This document shows positions 33,352 to 44,400 of a DNA stretch of 64,000 bases, in pieces. This stretch comes from Anodontia alba. Its lineage: Eukaryota; Mollusca; Bivalvia; Lucinida; Lucinidae. The notes beneath the pieces were generated by a model. That model saw only the letters and a list, made by a program, of their open reading frames with translations, searched no databases and was not told where the DNA came from. The stretch's first letter is position 1. Each line of letters begins with the position of its first letter. The stretch lies in contig OZ024824.1 in NCBI GenBank assembly GCA_964016985.1, positions 119,680,951-119,744,950 of the forward strand. The letters are read 5' to 3'. The translations under genes and the position numbers were made by a program.

Positions 33352-33418
33352 GCACACAGTCTATACCCAGATCAGACGCCACAGAACGCCTGTTCTGATC
33401 AGGGTCTACAATGTGTGC
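33352..33418. repeat. Hairpin repeat family G, copy 5
   Basis: CCCAGATCAGACGCC opposes a GGCG/CTGATCAGGG arm. The outer arms are changed on both sides: GCACACAGT on the left and ATGTGTGC on the right both carry the AC-to-CA shift. Confidence 0.75.
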
Positions 33419-33507
33419 CACTCATTCAGCAACTTAAGACATATTTATAGATTGTAACATGGACTTATAAATATACACTATCCAATACTTATCATCCAAA
33501 ATGTAAT

Positions 33508-33787
33508 CATTACAAAAATACGCCTATTCAAATATATAGAAAAAAATTCACCTCCATAAACTTAAAATTTTCAGATAAAAATTATATTTTTTTTTCATAT
33601 TTCTGCTCAAAACATGGATTGTGGGTACTCGTTAGAACCGCCTCGACGAGGCGGTTCTAACGAGTACCCACAATCTATGTTTTGAGCAGAAATAAGAAAA
33701 ATAATTTATACCCCTGTAAACCCCAGTTTTACTATATAAAAGTGGGGTTTAAGGGGGTCAAAATTATATAGGCGTGTTGTCGTGATG
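33508..33787 (+). mobile_element. Foldback family A, copy 3
   Basis: It is complete. The central palindrome apex reads CGCCTCGACGAGGCG. It lies 208 bp from copy 2 in opposite orientation with hairpin G copy 5 between them. Confidence 0.85.
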
Positions 33788-36028
33788 TTTAGTCAAAGAC
33801 AGCTTCGACTGATTCCCCACCCCTTCCCAAATCTACTTTGGATTCGCCTATATTGGTTATGACGTAGCCACCTGTTGGGGTATTTTAAGTATGCAAAAAA
33901 TTTCTAAGCAAACAACAATGGCTTTGACCAGACTTCCTGAATGCACAGGCTGATCTGGACTTCTCTGCTGGAATATGCTCGAAAGTACAAGTTCGCGTGA
34001 TGAGACCCGTAAATTAAACTAGACATCATATAAAAAGTAGTGCTTTGGAAATATGAGACGTGAAAATGATAGTATGTACTAGCTGTAAGACTTGTCATGT
34101 ATGTGTTTTTATTCTTGAAGATATTTTAATCAACTTATATTTTATCGTTTGTTCCAAACAAACATACAAATAACAAAATTGTTTCTTGTATAAAATATTC
34201 ATGATCTTTATATGTTTATTGACTATTTTATCGACGATTAACAGCGAGCTATGGACCTTGACATCAGCAAGGCATTTCACGTAATCTTAATGGAAAAATA
34301 TTGTCCACAACGGCAGCAAAGAGTCCTTGTCATATGCCAACAGCGAAGGCCCTTCTCAATATGTGCTCCGGTTAAGTCAATTCAGGTCGTCTCTGTTCAT
34401 TGATATAGTCTGCAGTATTTAGTAATTCTGTTGGTTGAGAATGAAGGCGCTGACTAGCGCATGCGCAGGTTGATCTTGGTATCTATTACCTGCACATAAG
34501 ATAAGGACTCATATAGTCGTATTCGGAAAATGGCACGTTTACAAAACATGATCTCCTTATGTAAGGTAAGACTTTGCCATGGCAAAACATAAGAATAGAC
34601 TTTTAATCTAGTACACATATCATATTTCCCTGAATATTTGGAAAAACATTCGTGAACAAAGACTGTAGACCACGATCAAACGATCCCGATGCATAGAGCG
34701 AGAACAGTGCTTATAAACAATGAGTAATTCAATAGCTTTGACATGAATATACTTCCCTTCTAAGATGTGCTAAATGTTTTAGAAGTACTCACGTGAAGGT
34801 AAAAATCATTTTAAAATTAACATACAATGTACTTTAGTCGAGAGTTTAGCCGTTGCAGAACTAGCTGAAAACAAATGAAAGTGAAGGCCCATGTGAAAAC
34901 TAAACGGTAAAGGATAAACAAACATTGCATACTTATTTTACCTGCACATTTTATAGGGAAAAAATAATGGTCATCTAAGGCAATTTAATAGTTATTCATT
35001 ACGCTCTGCAGAGGAGTTAATTGAAAAAGATGGAAAGGTTAACTTAAACGTTACTAGATTCGGTAATTACATAATTAACAAATAATAGTTTTCACAAATA
35101 ACTTGGTCTATGCTTAGTACACAATGTATGTAAATGTAAATACAGATTTTAATACGGAATAGTCTTCGGTTTTTTACGTGCAAACCTTTGCTAAATCGCC
35201 TTAATTCCATAATGCAAAGGGTGAATTCAAGATCTAAATGAGACCTCGGCCCGTTGGCCTATACAAGGATGACCCTCACATTAAAAAAATTGCAGCTAAT
35301 TTCGCTTTTTAGGCTTTCCCAGCAAAAAGTAGTTAAGAATATCAAGTTTTTGTCACACTGTACTTGGAATGCTATAAATTGTGCTTTGCAGTACAAATGC
35401 ATCCGCTCATTTAAAAGTGAAAGTGCCAAATTTATATCCCATAGCCCTTGACAAAGTGCTACAATAGTCACATTTTAGAATATCTACTTAAGTATGGGAT
35501 ACCAAAACAGTGCATGTGAGTGGAGAACAACTTGAGTTCTCTATAGGTAGCTGTTTCAATGCATAGTATTCTTTTAAATCCTTTTCTACTAAGTACTTCA
35601 GCTTGTCCAAGGTTTCAGATGTAGTCAACATAGCAACAGGTCAATGATTTATTGAGGATCAGAATCGGATGACTTCAGTGTCTTTACTCGACCTTGTTTG
35701 GACTACGCCCCAAGGCATGTCAATAACCACATAATATGAAACAAAAAAAAATCCATTTTACCTTGTAAAAAATAAATACTTTAAGGTGAATTGATGTATT
35801 TTCAGGGAGACAACCCTGTCAAAACGTTTTTGTCTCTTTTCTGAAAAGGTCACTCTGCAAGTAAACAGTTTGCTCCGTTCCGGCAATTTGCTCCATTAGG
35901 AGCAAAGTCTTTCTATTTAGATTAGAAACCTTTTAGCGGAAAACAGATGTATAGAAAAACGAAACAAGACATCAGAAAAATTGTTTCCCTAGTAACAATG
36001 GCTCACGTTTGTATACAACCCATACAGC
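33788..36028. other. No gene seen
   Basis: A fragment at 33905-34000 recalls family F (GCACAGGCTGATCTGGAC). The remainder, including 34000-35800, gave no recognisable protein, RNA or repeat family, and is the longest apparently unique stretch of the left half. Confidence 0.45.
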
Positions 36029-36119
36029 AGACACACAACGTGGAAACAACGTCGATGTAACGTCAAGACGTTGAATCAACGATGAATCAACGTTGATTTA
36101 ACGTTGTGTGCCTGCTGTG
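36029..36119. mobile_element. Foldback family E, copy 2
   Basis: CAGCAGACACACAACGTGGA opposes GTTGTGTGCCTGCTG. The inside repeats AACGTCG/CAACGTTGA motifs. It is the same family as 20809-20902. Confidence 0.8.
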
Positions 36120-36396
36120 CATCAATACTTGATGAAAGCGCTTATTTTTTTTTTCAATGGCTTTCACATTGAGTGATAAGTACTATGTATTCTGATAGTA
36201 ATGTCATGTTTCTTTGATTAAAATAAGAGCTCAAAACCGTAGCTTCAGCTACGATAAATATCAGTTGTGGGTACATATCAGACCCTAAACATGTTTTTTC
36301 TTATTTATTTATTTATTTATTTATTTATTTTATGTATTTTTCTTTTTTGGTGGAGAAAAAGAAAACAAACAAAATCAAACTCTGGTTCCACCTGGC

Positions 36397-36705
36397 GGTT
36401 TATTCTGCTGACCTTCTAATGCGGTGGTATCTGTGTTACTCTTAATCTTACTTAGTCTTACTCTTTGTTGTTTTTTGGTTTATTTTATGAGGCTATTTGT
36501 TTTAAGCCTTGTGTTATTTTGTTCTTGTGTTTTTCAGTCCTTTTAGCATTGCGATTACCTCACTTGGGGAAGAGAGAGCTAATCTTAGTGCTTTTTGTTC
36601 ACTTGTTTTGTTTACGCTTGTTTGGTTTTGTCTGTTTCCTCTTCCTTTTGGTGTCTGGGAAGGGCTGTGGCTTTTGATTGTTGCACTCCCTGGACTGTTC
36701 TCACA
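36397..36705 (+). mobile_element. PLE-A 3'-UTR copy, + strand
   Basis: It runs from GGCGGTTTATTCTGCTGACC through TTTTTCAGTCCTTTTAGCAT to GTTGCACTCCCTGGACTGTT, matching the reverse of the 1568-1860 region. It is 5'-truncated and noncoding. A (TTTA)n tract (36302-36330) lies upstream. Confidence 0.8.
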
Positions 36706-36871
36706 CATTTTTATGTTAAGAGGACATTATTTGTTGACTGTATGATGATCCAGAATTTTGTAGGATGTGGTCTAAAAGCCGCGTTATAAGTTTGCGTTCG
36801 TGATACACAGACACTTGCATATTCAAGTCTTTGATTAATTTGTCAATATAATGTACTGCGCAGTACAAATG

Positions 36872-36997
36872 TATGTATGTATGTATGTATGTATGTATGG
36901 TTAAGGCCTATCAATTCTATCTTCGATAATCTGCTTTGGCAGATTTCGCATAGCTTGTAGGTATATATTCAACCTCTATCAACTGAGTCAAGGAGTC

Positions 36998-37046
<49 letters not shown>
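36872..37046 (+). repeat. (ATGT)n, SINE tail fragment and (GATA)n
   Basis: Tetranucleotide ATGT repeats (36872-36899) are followed by the distal SINE body (TTTGGCAGATTTCGCATAGC, ATATTCAACCTCT; compare 12310-12360) and then about 12 GATA repeats. The microsatellite probably grew from the SINE tail. Confidence 0.8.
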
Positions 37047-37048
<2 letters not shown>

Positions 37049-37067
37049 GTGCGTATGCATGTATATA

Positions 37068-38043
37068 CAGAGGGTGGACAAAATGTTCGTTAAATATGGC
37101 GATCTTGAAAAATGGAAGTTAGAAGCAAAACTTCATTCCTATTTTTTAACAAAGAATATCATAAACAGCAAAACCTTCCCTCAGTATTTGGTCAAATGTC
37201 CTATAACCTGATAAAATTGTGAATGCTCCTCGGAAGTGATCTATATAAGCTTCGGACATAAGCGACATCTGTTGACTGCCAAATCTTGAGAATTTCACTG
37301 TTAAGTTCCTCGGTTGAACTCATATGATTTAAAAGAACTTAAAGTTTTTTGTTGTTTTTTTTTCTCATGTACAGCCACAATTTTTCAATAAGATTAATGT
37401 CCGGTGGCTGTGCAAGCCATCTCCTTCACAACTAGAGCCAGGTGTGCTGGAGCATTGTGATCTCGACAGAGATAATTATCATTATCTGACAACAACTTAA
37501 GGCACGCCTGCCTATATGTCTCATCCTTTTTTCTCCATATATAAGCACGCTGATCCTGACCATAACATACTTCACTTTCATCGGAAAAAAATACAGAAAT
37601 TCTCAACAGTTTCGACCTAATTTCCCTACATCAGGAAAGGCGTTTTATGCAGTTGACTGTCTCGACCACCATATTCTCATATAAACCCCGCGTTTAAATC
37701 CATGTTGACGTAATTTTCTTTTATCAGCTTTTGAACATTCTCCCCTCTACTTGTTTTCATGAAATCTTGCAGCGATGCCATTCAAAGAAGCCATTCTGTC
37801 ACGTTTCAAAATCATTTCAAATCTCCTGTACTAGCGCTCACTGATCAAAGAATGCCAGCTTGGTCATTTGATGTTTTCTGTATTTCCCCTGTCACGAACT
37901 ATAATAATAACAGAGTCATCTGTAGAGCGAGGTATTTCTAATACATATTTTAGATATGCTAGATATTTTTTCTCCGCTTTGGTAATGCTCTACTGTGACA
38001 TTCTTCACCTCTAGGGTCAACTCAGGACATTTTTGGACCACTG
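37068..38043 (-). mobile_element. Decayed Tc1-like DNA transposon
   Basis: The left end CAGAGGGTGGACAAAATGTT is preceded by TA. The right end is the inverse of CAGTGGTCCAAAAATGTC. On the minus strand, 37606-37394 reads FFSDESEVCYGQDQRAYIW (first catalytic Asp in SDES) and DHNAPAHLALVVKEM (second Asp replaced in context: CRDHNAPAH, where the usual motif is QDNAPAH-like). Further on, NLIEKLW carries the family Glu. Stops and frame changes are frequent, so it is an old dead copy. Confidence 0.75.
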
Positions 38044-38248
38044 CCATTCACTCAACACATACAAGATAAACAACATCAGATAACAAGAATTCCTAGAAAG
38101 AAAGATATATACATTTCCCTAAGCTGTTTACAGATGCACATTTGCTTCAGTAACACTGTACAGTAATCTTGCTAAATGTCAAAACAAGGCTACTTTTATT
38201 TTCAGAATGATTGTGACCGCCATATTTAACGAATATTTCCTGTCCATC

Positions 38249-38336
38249 CTTTGTATGTATGTATGTATGTATGTATGCATGCATGCATGCATGTATGTAT
38301 GTATGTATGTATGTATGTATGTATGTATGTATGTAT
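38249..38336. repeat. (GTAT)n/(GCAT)n microsatellite
   Basis: About 20 tetranucleotide units with a block of GCAT variants in the middle, less than 70 bp upstream of the first identified exon of the CCP gene. Open frames here encode Tyr-Val-Cys-Met or Ile-His-Thr repeats and are artefacts. Confidence 0.95.
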
Positions 38337-38400
38337 CCTTTGATAAAGGTGTAATTTTGCGTTTTGCAATTCAATTACACTTCATATCTTTAAAATACAG

Positions 38401-38455
38401 GACCAGAGCACATGTTCAACGCAACATTCCAGAGATGACGTCACAAATCTTACTG
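38401..38455 (+). CDS. CCP gene exon 1 (leader and signal peptide start)
   Basis: The exon is preceded by an acceptor (TCTTTAAAATACAG, ending at 38400), so a further 5' UTR exon probably exists upstream. ATG at 38435 gives MTSQILL and the exon ends in phase 0 before GTAATA. Joined to exon 2 it makes the hydrophobic leader. An upstream ATG at 38412 opens an 8-codon frame whose TGA overlaps the main ATG (ATGA). Confidence 0.75.
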
Positions 38456-41400
38456 GTAATATATTTTGATATTTTATCTTTATAATGACATTTTAAATAC
38501 AGTGTATAAATTTAAAAACATATTATACTTAAAGACCGCCAACTGCCTGTACATAGTTACTGACTTACTTCTGTTGTAGGACAGTACGAGTGGCATTTAG
38601 TATTATGTATTACATAAATACAACTGTTTGAAATGCGTCTTGAAGAAAACTCAGATGCTGACCTAGTAGCTAAAGGACATGTGAATTAGATAACACAAGG
38701 GATTTAAACTTGCCTGAAGTGAGACAGTTCTATTTTTGCTGCATATAGATTGGTGAAGTTTTAAAGTCTCAAATATTTAAACTTAAAAATTGTGTATAAA
38801 TTACAATTAATTAAATTGTCATTTTAAATACAAAAAAAGGAGGATTTATTTACGTAATTTATAACTCACTTGACAGACATAAACAAAAGCTATTTTGCGC
38901 CTTCTTTGTGGGCTACTCACCAGATATCATAAGCATTGAACATATTCCTATTTGCCTAATTTAGCTTCTTACTTTCTCTAACTAGGCATACGACACCTGG
39001 CGGTCTAAAAATCTGGGCTCAGTTGTTCAAAGCACCGTTAGCTTAACGAGCTCGTTAGTGGTCAAAATGTTAACTGTTCTAGTAAGTGAAATATCCAATT
39101 CACCGATATTTTTGCTGAAAAAAATGTGAATAGCTTTTGCAAATGCAAAAGTTAATCGCAGTTTTTCAGCAAAAATATAAGCATATATGTCATATTTAAT
39201 GATCAAAGTTTTAACGATACGTTAACTTACGACATCCTTAGTTTTGAACAATTGGGCCCTGATTCCTTGCCTTTAGCAATTGAAGAATCGACCATGTAGA
39301 GGAGTTCGTTTATTGTTTTTAATCAAGGGATACTGTTACTTCCTCTGTTTGCAGAAATAGATTGGATCAGCTGACCCAAAGATAGGCAAATGATTTAAAC
39401 TGATCTACAGCCAAGCAAACTGGAGATTCTCATAATAACAGACGCAAGCGTGGTAAACAATTCAGACCAAGCAAATACTGTTTTTCTTTGGGAATTTGAG
39501 AAGGCCAAATGCGCTTACATGTAGTTGTAGATCAACCTTTATTATTTGCCTATCTGAGGATCAGCTGATTCAGTCTTTTGCTGCAAACAGAGGTAGTAAC
39601 AGTTTTGAAACGTCGTTATATTCCAATATTTAACGAAATTAGAAGAGATTAAAAGCATAAGTATTTCATTATTTATGATTATGATCTCATTTTTCAGGTT
39701 TTATTAGCTGGATTATGTTATGTAACTGTGGCTTCAAATACTGGTAAGTATTATTCATATTTCGTTTGTTAATAAGCAAAACAATATCAACGATACATGA
39801 GCTTAATCACATACGTCCCCTAATAATCTAGAGACTTTTGATTGTTTCAGGAACAGACAGTGACAATAGCATGGAATTACCGGTGTCTTGAAGGCGATCA
39901 GTTTCGATTTTGTTAAAGTAATATCGTTTGCTCGTGGGGATCTCTTAATGACCTAGTGCAAGATGTATACACTATATTCGTACTCTGTAGATTACTGCAT
40001 CTTTGAATCCTATCTTTGAAGTATGTGATGCCGCACGGAAAGCCATCCGTGTATAATAGGAGTTTGTACTGACTGGCGAATTTTAATTTTCAAGGCAAAA
40101 CTATGTTTAAGAGACGATTAAAAAGTACTGTGAGATGTATACCGCGCTGAATAAGTTCACCATATCCTGCGCTGGCATATTTTATGAGTACAAGAGGCAT
40201 AAACAAACGCGTTTTTACAACATTCTGAAATTGAGTAAAAACGCTGCATATAATGTGCCCCATAAATATCCAATATGAGACACAGAAGGACATATGATTG
40301 TTGCTAGTAGACAATAAGCATATAGAATCATATGTAGGTCATCTGTATATAAAAAGAAAAGGATAAAAAGAGAAATGATCTCAGATTACTATGATCTAAA
40401 TATTTATACATGACTCCGGTCTACTGAGCTGCTCTATAATATTTAGATAGTATTATTGAAATTGTAAGCTCTTAGACAAAAGTATAACGCACGACTACGG
40501 AAGTGTACACAGACTATGCGTTTAAAATAATTTTATTTTTCTGTTTATACTTTTTATCATTTTTATCTTGTTTCAGTCATATTTTGCCATCATTGATGAT
40601 TATGTGAATTTTGTAATACAAGAAATAACAACATGGTAAACAGTCCTTGCAGTTTCACAGAATAGCCGAATTCATTTTAGGAAAGTCGTCGCCGGCTTAC
40701 CTGTAAAAATCTCGACCAGAATTATGTAGAAATTAACAGGAAAGCCATATTAAATTGATTAAATTGATTAAATTACAATTCCAGAAGAATGCGGCTAAAA
40801 ATTTTAAGCTATTTTTAAAAACTTTTTTATTAAGTTTTAGTTCGTCTCTCGTTCTTGAAATGAAATGATCTCCTTCATTACTTCAGAGATACGATAAAAA
40901 TCATTTCATTTTGATCCAGTTCAAAAACGAGAGATTAACTGAAATTTTACAGGCTGTCAGATGCCACATTTTATTATCATAATGATACTTAATATCAATT
41001 TATTGAACCATTTTTGATAAAAATGTCTATTTTTGAGGAACAGGAAGTCTTTAAAAATAATTTGATATAAAATTGCTAAAAATAAATTGATGACTTAGTT
41101 CTTCCATTTTACTTTGAAGGGCGGTATGTGGTTTCCCTATTCATCTTATATATCTTTTGCATGAATGCTTCTGAAGTTACATTTTAACTCTAATTGAATT
41201 ATCTTCCCATTATTACTTTTATATGTCATGAGTAGAAGAAAACAAATGCAATAATAGATATCATTCTATAATAAAATACAAAAGTATTTCTTCCATTTTG
41301 ATTTTAAAAGAAGGAAATCTGCGTTTCGGTGCTCGCATATTCTCTGGTGAAAAAAGTCCACGAGAGCTTGCAGAATAAGATAATCTTAGAAATTAATTTG

Positions 41401-44400
41401 GGCACAGCGTCATAATATTAAATAGTAATTATTTAATTCAATGATACACATTTATTTATTTATTTGTTTATTTATTTACTTATTCTTTTATTCAGTTAGT
41501 GGAAATGATTCAAGTAGCTGCATGATAATATTATGATTGAACGCTGTAAAACTTTCTTAACAGGTAATTGAGTGAATGGACGAACGAATGAACGAAAGAA
41601 CGAACGAAATTATATATTTCTGCATTTATTACTAATGCGTGGCATTATGTTTTAACTGTAAAATAAGACTGACAGAGACAGACGGACGGACGGAAAGAAA
41701 GAAGTAAGGACGGAACGAATAAAAGAAAAAAAATAAGTTACTTAGGACATCGCATTTCAATTTACCTGCAATACATCAAATAGATGATCACAACACATTA
41801 AAAAGTACAATTGGCTATCATTATGTACGATTTAAATAAAAAAGGCATTAAGAAAAAATAATAATTAGAACGTTGGCTGCAATCAGTGCAAACAGTTTTA
41901 TTGCAATCAATTTGAGTAGACTTTCGGTCGTTTGTCAAGGAGAGCCGTAATTTGTTTGCTTTGCCCAGATGACGGACTTATCACATGAAGAACATCGTTA
42001 ATTGATTCATTAATCGATACGGATTCTGTTGACTGAAGGTTGCAGACATGCCTCATTCAAAACCGTTATGACAAAAAATCAGTTGACTTTAAAATAGAAA
42101 GGAAGGCAATGTTCAAGAATCGATACAATTACCTAATGCCTTCCGTCCAAGACACCAAAGGTAAAGAAGGTCTCACTTAAAGCAAAGGCACCACAATCAA
42201 AACACTACAAGCAGAAAGCCGAAAGGCCAGTTCTTTCTCCAAAATGGCACGACGGCTATCCAAAATTTAAAAACAAATACCTGGACATAAATTCACAAAA
42301 ACACACAATGACAGATATAGTAAAAAGGGAAAGCGAAAAGTCCAAGAAGTGCCAGAATTACAAAAATGGTAAGAGGAGTGCCACAATCGCAAAACGCAGC
42401 CTTTCCCAGACCCCAAGAGGAAGAGAAAACCGACAAATCCAAACAGGCACAAATCGAACAAACGTACGGAAAGCACTTAGATTAGCTTTCTCTTCCCCAA
42501 GCGAGGTAATCGCAACACTAAAAGGACTGAAAAAAAAACAACACAAGAACAAACTGACACACGGAAAGACATACAACAAATCGCCTCGTAGAATAAAACC
42601 ACAAAGCAACAAAGAGTAAGACTAACATCGGGACCACCGCCTTAGAACGGTCAGTAGAGTAAACCACCGTGGGGTTTAAAGCACTTTTACAGCTAGCTAA
42701 CTTCACCCTGGGTCCCGATACAACTCTTAATACAGAAATACATTAAAATTCGGTTCGCATAAAGGCTCCTAACTCAGTCAATGCATCAAATCGAAAACAT
42801 AAAAATCAAATTAATCACTATAATAAACAAAGACGAGTACTCATGACTGATTCTACTGTATGCCTGAGTAAATGTTAACCAATAGTTGAAACACGGCGGG
42901 CCAAGCCAAAGACATATCGTCAAGTCCCAACCCACCGGTTAAAGTTTTACGAAGAGGCCGTCATTGAGTCTGAGGCCCGAACCACCGTCGTGCAATTAAA
43001 GAGTGAAGCATAGTCATCAACAATGATTGGGTTGACAACTAGGCATGCAGTCTGCCGCATAATATCCAGGCTATAGCCAATTCTTTTATATCGGTTAATA
43101 AGTTTTCTGAATTGCTCAGTAAAGTTATTTACCTACATTTTTTCTAAATCTGTACACCAAGTCACCGTAAAATTCTGGTTCCGATATACCTTGTTGCAGA
43201 AGTGTTTTCAGACTGACGCTATATTTTTCTAACAAGGCACTGTGTCTGCAATAAAATTTCGAAAATGCCTTACAAGCCGCAGCCTTTCCCAGACACCAAA
43301 AAGAAAGAGGCAACAGACCAAAACCAAATAAGCGCAAATCGAACAAACGTACGAAAAGTACTAAGACTAGCTCTCTCTTCTCAAAGCAAGGTAATCGCAA
43401 TTCTAAAAGGACTGGAAAAAACAAGAACAAAAGAACACAAGGCAAGACAGCAAACAAAAATAATAATTTAAAAAAAGGTAAGAGAAAAGTCCAGGGATAA
43501 CCATAATCACAAACCGCAGTCCCTCCCAGACACCAAGAGGAAGAAGAAACAGACAAAACCAAACAAGCGCAAATCGAACAAACGCACAAAAACACCAAGA
43601 TAAGCTAGCTCTCTCTTCCCCAAAACGAGGTAATCGCAGCGCTAAAAGAATTGAAAACACAAGAATAAGATATCACAAGGCGAGACTTAAATTAAATCGC
43701 CTCTTAGAATAAACCAAAAAGCAACAAAGAGTAAGACTAACACCGGGACCACCGCCTTAGAACGGATAGTAGAATAAACCACCGGGGATGGGTAGGTGGG
43801 GGTGGGGAGGAGGTTTAAAGCACTTTTACAGCCAACTTATTTCACCCTGGGACCCGATGGCAATCTTAATCACAACTAGTAAAACAGAAAGTGAAATGGG
43901 CATGTGTTGAAGTGAGCAAAATGCTAGAATCACAACACATCTATTAAAACAGAAAGCAAAGTAGGCAGCTGTTGAAGATGGTGACCAAAATGCTAGCTTC
44001 ACAATACATAAAACAATGCGGGAAACACAAAGCTTCAAAGAGTCACAAAGAGTAAGAACAACACCAGGACCACCGTCTTTGAACGGTCAGTAGAATATAC
44101 TACGGGGTTCAAAGGACCTCTGTGACTAGCAAAGATCAACCTGTATTGCAGGGTTCTTGTTTATCTAGCTTTGGCTAGCCCGGCTGTCGAAGGCACATGT
44201 GACAAGCGATGTCTCTGATCAGAATGCACGGATGCAAAGGCTGATTGAATCTTCGCTGGTCGTACAGGTCTTATTGTACATTTTTGCTGGCTGAATAACA
44301 TACTGTGTTGAGCCCAATTAGACGCCACATTATGAGGTGTCTGATTTTGGTCTACACTATATGTTGACCTGTCTATCCTAATCCTTCAGGAGATTTGGTA

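Noticed and set aside
38147..38485. Open frames with IHTYIHT or MYVCMYVC repeats
   Set aside because: Readings of the GTAT tetranucleotide array. Only the last part of the + strand frame (from ATG 38435) is used by the CCP gene.
39849..39900. Possible extra exon after the signal peptide (TTGTTTCAG acceptor)
   Set aside because: In the required phase the first codons reach a TGA almost at once, whereas joining exon 2 directly to 44745 gives a clean Asp-Cys-Gly CCP start.
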